This document shows positions 5,759-7,947 of a stretch of 7,947 nt of DNA, in pieces (the stretch's first letter is position 1; the number at the start of each line of letters is the position of its first letter). Location: the NCBI GenBank assembly GCA_902489375.1, contig CABTZP010000062.1, positions 1 to 7,947 of the forward strand. The letters run 5' to 3'. A program made the position numbers and the translations under genes. The notes beneath the pieces were generated by a model. The model saw only the letters and a list, made by a program, of their open reading frames with translations. It was not told the DNA's origin and did not search any database. Source of the DNA: an uncultured Tissierellia bacterium (GTDB lineage Bacteria; Bacillota; Clostridia; Tissierellales; Peptoniphilaceae).

Positions 5759-6472
5759 ATGGCAAAAAAAGGTAAAAAATACGTAGAAGCGGCCAAGCTG
5801 ATCGATTCCCATAAAGACTACGATCTCAAAGAAGCGGTCGCCTTATTAAAGAAAACGGCAACGGCAAAGTTTGACGAAACCATCGAACTTCATGCCCGTT
5901 TAGGCGTGGATTCCCGTCATGCGGATCAGCAGGTTCGCGGGACGGTCGTTCTGCCGAACGGGACCGGAAAAAAAGTTCGGGTTGCCGTCTTCGCAAAGGG
6001 AGCGAAGGCCCAGGAAGCACTGGATGCCGGCGCAGAGTTTGCCGGAGAAGAATTAGTTGAAAAGGTGCAAAACGAAGGTTGGTTAGATTTTGACGTCGCC
6101 ATTGCCACCCCGGATATGATGGGTCAGATCGGCCGTCTCGGCCGCGTTTTGGGTCCCCGTGGCTTGATGCCGAACCCCAAGGCCGGAACCGTTACCATGG
6201 ATGTGGCCAATGCGGTCAAAGAGGTCAAAGCCGGTAAAGTAGAGTACCGTACGGACAAGCAAAACATTGTTCACGTCCTGGTCGGGAAAGCTTCGTTCAG
6301 CGAAGATCAGCTTTATGAAAATTTAGCGGCGATGATAGCCGCTCTGGTTCGGGCAAAGCCAGCATCGGCAAAAGGTAAGTATATGAAATCCGTTTCCGTT
6401 GCGACGACGATGGGCCCTGGCATTTCGTTAGACACCAATGCGCTGATGGAATTAGGCCGCTCAGCGAAATAA
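5759..6472 (+). CDS. rplA: Ribosomal protein L1 (uL1)
   Basis: L1 forms the mobile stalk at the E site that helps release deacylated tRNA. It is also a translational repressor of its own operon in many prokaryotes. At 237 residues it has normal length. The N-terminal part begins AKKGKKYVEAAKLID. The interior domain carries the L1 signature at about 117-149, with MGQIGRLGRVLGPRGLMPNP and KAGTVTMDV. The C-terminal part contains the conserved GKYMKSVSVATTMGPG (206-221). AGGAGG (5748-5753) lies 5 bases before the ATG and directly after an L1-site-like hairpin. The gap after the gene (189 bases) holds a new promoter and the L10 leader, so rplJ-rplL can be expressed separately. Confidence 0.97.
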   Translation: MAKKGKKYVEAAKLIDSHKDYDLKEAVALLKKTATAKFDETIELHARLGVDSRHADQQVRGTVVLPNGTGKKVRVAVFAKGAKAQEALDAGAEFAGEELVEKVQNEGWLDFDVAIATPDMMGQIGRLGRVLGPRGLMPNPKAGTVTMDVANAVKEVKAGKVEYRTDKQNIVHVLVGKASFSEDQLYENLAAMIAALVRAKPASAKGKYMKSVSVATTMGPGISLDTNALMELGRSAK

Positions 6473-6484
6473 CCGGTTTCTGAT

Positions 6485-6513
6485 TTGCGAAAAAGCGAAA
6501 AGACTGGTATCAT
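6485..6513 (+). promoter_or_regulatory. Promoter of the rplJ-rplL unit
   Basis: TTGCGA (6485-6490, four of six to the -35 consensus) and TATCAT (6508-6513, five of six to the -10 consensus) are 17 bases apart. TGG directly before the -10 makes it an extended -10. The predicted start near 6520 falls just before the L10 leader structure. Confidence 0.7.
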
Positions 6514-6523
6514 TAATAATCGG

Positions 6524-6578
6524 CTACCGAAGACCACAGGCGCGGGGCATGGCCCTGCTTAATTTCCTGTCGAGGTGG
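6524..6578 (+). promoter_or_regulatory. Ribosomal protein L10 leader (L10-L12 binding site)
   Basis: Three stacked helices can be drawn: CTACC/GGTGG (6524-6528 with 6574-6578), ACAGG/CCTGT (6536-6540 with 6566-6570) and GCGGGGC/GCCCTGC (6542-6548 with 6552-6558). C6541 faces TTAATTT (6559-6565), giving the asymmetric internal loop typical of the L10-recognised kink-turn. The sequence around CCGAAGACCACAGG and TTAATTTCCTGTCGAGGT follows the conserved L10 leader pattern. Binding of the L10-L12 complex to this leader represses rplJ-rplL in other bacteria. Confidence 0.88.
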
Positions 6579-6596
6579 AAGGAATAGACATTTTCC

Positions 6597-6630
6597 GTCT
6601 CCCCCTATCTTCAGATCCGGGGAGACTTTT
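6597..6630 (+). terminator. Attenuator terminator within the rplJ leader
   Basis: GTCTCCCC (6597-6604) pairs with GGGGAGAC (6619-6626) and is followed by TTTT and a second T-rich run. It lies between the L10 leader and the rplJ start, so it would stop transcription before rplJ. The 5' arm also has a local competitor: AGAC (6586-6589) can pair with GTCT (6597-6600). A leader plus terminator in this order fits the transcription-attenuation control by L10-L12 known for Bacillus subtilis. Confidence 0.82.
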
Positions 6631-6643
6631 AATTTATGTAGCC

Positions 6644-6654
6644 GGAGGGGGTGA
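6644..6654 (+). promoter_or_regulatory. Ribosome binding site that sets the rplJ start at TTG
   Basis: GGAGGGGGTGA pairs well with the 16S anti-Shine-Dalgarno end, counting G-U pairs, and ends 7 bases before TTG at 6662. No ATG or GTG in the right frame is available nearby. The GTG inside the motif (6651) runs into TGA after three more codons. Confidence 0.75.
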
Positions 6655-6661
6655 AAGACAC

Positions 6662-7210
6662 TTGAAAGAAGAAACGCTAAAGAAAAAACAGCAGGTGATT
6701 GACGAAATCGCTGAAAAAATTCAGAAGGCGGAATCCCTGGCGATTGTTGAATATAAAGGGATTTCCGTTGCCGATGTCACCGAACTCCGCAATACTTTCC
6801 GCAATGGCGGCGTCGAATATAAGATTTATAAAAATACGATGGTCGCCCGCGCCCTTGAGCAGTTAGGCATTGCCGGTTTTGATGAGGTTTTAAATGGCCC
6901 GAATGCCTTCATTTTCTCGAATGAGGATATGGTCGCCGGACCGAAAATCGCTGGCGATTTTGCCAAAGAGCATGAGGACCAGTTCCAGATTAAAGCGGGA
7001 TTGATTGATGGGAAGATGATCAATAAGGACGAGGTCATTGCCCTGTCGAACCTGCCCAGCAAGGAAGTTCTGCTCAGCATGGTCCTGGGCGCTCTCCAGG
7101 CTCCCATTTCTGGATTGGCCTCGGTATGCAACGCCGAGATTACAAGCCTTCTGTATGCGCTTAAGGCGATTGAGGAAAAACAAGAGGGCGGAGAAGGCTC
7201 CGCCGCATAA
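6662..7210 (+). CDS. rplJ: Ribosomal protein L10 (uL10)
   Basis: L10 anchors the L7/L12 dimers to the 50S factor-binding stalk and, with them, represses its own mRNA. From the TTG start the protein is 182 residues and begins MKEETLKKKQQVIDEIAEKI, as usual for Bacillota L10. The globular rRNA-binding domain contains EYKGISVADVTELR (30-43), the YKIYKNTM motif (53-60) and GPNAFIF (79-85). The C-terminal helical spine, which binds L12 dimers, runs from about 133 to 175 (KEVLLSMVLGALQAPISGLA onward). A longer frame back to GTG at 6575 would begin inside the L10 leader and run through the attenuator, so it is not used. TTG as start of such a highly expressed gene is uncommon. rplL follows after 57 bases. 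Confidence 0.94.
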   Translation: MKEETLKKKQQVIDEIAEKIQKAESLAIVEYKGISVADVTELRNTFRNGGVEYKIYKNTMVARALEQLGIAGFDEVLNGPNAFIFSNEDMVAGPKIAGDFAKEHEDQFQIKAGLIDGKMINKDEVIALSNLPSKEVLLSMVLGALQAPISGLASVCNAEITSLLYALKAIEEKQEGGEGSAA

Positions 7211-7267
7211 CCGAAACCAATGTTCCCTTGTCACTGATTAAAGAATATCCTTAAGGAGGATTTATCC

Positions 7268-7702
7268 ATGGCTGATGAAGCAGTAAAAGTTGAAGCAACC
7301 GAAGAAAAAGCACAGTGCTCTGAAAAAGTTCAGGCGATTGTTGAAGAAGTAAAGGCTTTAACCGTTTTGGAATTATCTGAACTGGTCCATGCCTTAGAAG
7401 ATGAATTTGGCGTATCCGCTGCCGCTCCTGTTGCCGCCGCCGCTCCTGTTGCTGGGGCTGCCCCTGCCGCCGGCGCCGCTGCCGCTGAACAGACCGAATT
7501 CGACGTCATCCTCAAGTCTGCCGGCTCTGCGAAGATCCAGGTTATCAAGGTCGTCAAGACCCTGACCGGTCTGGGCCTCAAGGAGGCAAAGGCTCTGGTT
7601 GACGAAGCGCCAAAGCCAATCAAAGAAAAAGTCTCCAAAGAAGAAGCCGACAAGATCAAAGAGGAAGTGGAGAAGGCCGGCGGCGAAGTCGAGGTCAAAT
7701 AG
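7268..7702 (+). CDS. rplL: Ribosomal protein L7/L12 (bL12)
   Basis: L7/L12 is the flexible multi-copy stalk protein that recruits and activates translational GTPases. The dimerisation domain (about 19-49, KVQAIVEEVKALTVLELSELV onward) is followed by an Ala/Pro/Gly hinge (50-73). The C-terminal factor-binding domain (76-144) contains EFDVILKSAGSAKIQVIKVVK and the conserved GLGLKEAKALVDEAPKPIK helix region. At 144 residues it is longer than the common 120-128, because of an acidic N-terminal extension of roughly 16 residues (ADEAVKVEATEEKAQC) and a somewhat long hinge. AAGGAGGA (7253-7260) 7 bases before the ATG supports this start, and no other good start lies downstream. A strong terminator follows. 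Confidence 0.97.
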   Translation: MADEAVKVEATEEKAQCSEKVQAIVEEVKALTVLELSELVHALEDEFGVSAAAPVAAAAPVAGAAPAAGAAAAEQTEFDVILKSAGSAKIQVIKVVKTLTGLGLKEAKALVDEAPKPIKEKVSKEEADKIKEEVEKAGGEVEVK

Positions 7703-7722
7703 TTCTAACCCCTATGTTTTTC

Positions 7723-7759
7723 AAGACCGGCAGAGAAACTTTTCTCTGGCCGGTCTTTT
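7723..7759 (+). terminator. Intrinsic terminator after rplL
   Basis: AAGACCGGC (7723-7731) with AGAGAA (7732-7737) pairs with TTCTCT (7742-7747) and GCCGGTCTT (7749-7757). The 15-bp stem has one bulged G (7748) and a 4-base loop, followed by more T. It lies 20 bases after the rplL stop and should end or strongly reduce the ribosomal protein transcript. Confidence 0.9.
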
Positions 7760-7865
7760 CTTACGAGGGGGTGAGGGACCGGGCAAAGCGAACGCGCTTT
7801 CTTTGCCGCAACGCATCGAAAAGCCCTTTTCCCTGGCCTTTTGAACCCCAAAACAGGAGAATACC

Positions 7866-7940
7866 ATGAAAACGAATGCAAAACTAAAAATGAAAAATAC
7901 CAGCAAGAAATTCATCGTTCGTATGCCGTCTTCTGCTTGA
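7866..7940 (+). CDS. Short basic peptide ORF of unknown function (24 aa)
   Basis: I do not recognise this gene. An ATG with AGGAG (7855-7859) 6 bases upstream opens a 24-codon frame ending in TGA, followed by seven A's at the window edge. The peptide begins MKTNAKLKMKNTSKK and ends FIVRMPSSA. It has six Lys and one Arg and no acidic residue. It lies 106 bases after the rplL terminator, with no clear promoter of its own. It could be a leader peptide controlling the next gene, a small peptide in its own right, or a broken N-terminus of a ribbon-helix-helix protein (KKFIVRMPSS resembles the DNA-contacting strand of that fold). A chance frame is also possible. Confidence 0.45.
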   Translation: MKTNAKLKMKNTSKKFIVRMPSSA

Positions 7941-7947
7941 AAAAAAA

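Noticed and set aside
6575..6661. In-frame 29-codon extension of rplJ starting at GTG 6575
   Set aside because: It starts inside the L10 leader, runs through the attenuator hairpin and has no sensible ribosome binding site, whereas TTG at 6662 has one and gives the normal L10 N-terminus.
7819..7842. Hairpin AAAAG-C-CC / GG-C-CTTTT as a second terminator
   Set aside because: It has a C-C mismatch, a weak A/T base and only four T's as part of the stem, so it is not convincing beside the strong terminator at 7723-7759.
7599..7844. 81-residue plus-strand frame overlapping the end of rplL
   Set aside because: It is a frame-shifted reading of the Lys/Glu-rich end of rplL that passes through the terminator hairpin, with no ribosome binding site.
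7771..7869. 32-codon GTG frame whose stop overlaps the ATG of the short terminal ORF (ATGA)
   Set aside because: The purine-rich stretch directly touches the GTG, leaving no spacing for initiation, and the peptide has no recognisable character. The ATGA overlap alone is weak evidence of coupling.

Overview
The window looks like a chromosomal housekeeping segment of a low-to-mid-GC Bacillota (Firmicutes) bacterium, probably an anaerobic Clostridia-type organism. This rests on the gene order rpmG-secE-nusG-rplK-rplA-rplJ-rplL, strong AGGAGG ribosome binding sites, an NAD-type glutamate dehydrogenase of the kind found in amino-acid-fermenting anaerobes, a tRNA gene without an encoded CCA end, and a short single-helix SecE. 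The genus cannot be fixed from the sequence alone.

Layout. 1-956 is the 3' part of a coiled-coil protein with Leu-x-x-Gly repeats, cut by the left window edge. A 331-base spacer holds a possible terminator, a short A-rich repeat and a textbook promoter for gdhA (1288-2559), which ends at a strong intrinsic terminator. A 422-base spacer leads to an extended -10 promoter and a tRNA-Pro(CGG) gene. A perfect 14-bp terminator follows, usable from both strands, and is shared with a minus-strand remnant of a cyclase-family gene (3103-3432). A PaaI-type thioesterase gene (3627-4112) follows on the plus strand.

4224-7702 is the transcription/translation cluster: ribosomal protein L33 (49 aa), SecE, NusG, L11, L1, L10 and L7/L12. 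Several autoregulatory RNA elements are visible. One L1-binding-like hairpin lies before rplK and a second, closer copy of the 23S rRNA L1 site lies before rplA. Before rplJ there is a promoter, an L10-binding leader and an attenuator-type terminator. L33, L11, L1, L10 and L12 are large-subunit proteins; L11, L10 and L12 form the factor-binding stalk and L1 the opposite stalk. NusG links RNA polymerase to the ribosome and SecE anchors the SecYEG translocon.

After the rplL terminator, where rpoB is often found, a basic 24-residue reading frame with a good ribosome binding site runs almost to the right edge. It is the least explained element. The other items worth attention are the pair of L1 sites, the TTG start of rplJ, acidic N-terminal extensions on NusG and L7/L12, and the truncated cyclase gene. 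No mobile element, CRISPR array or complete new multi-gene system was seen.
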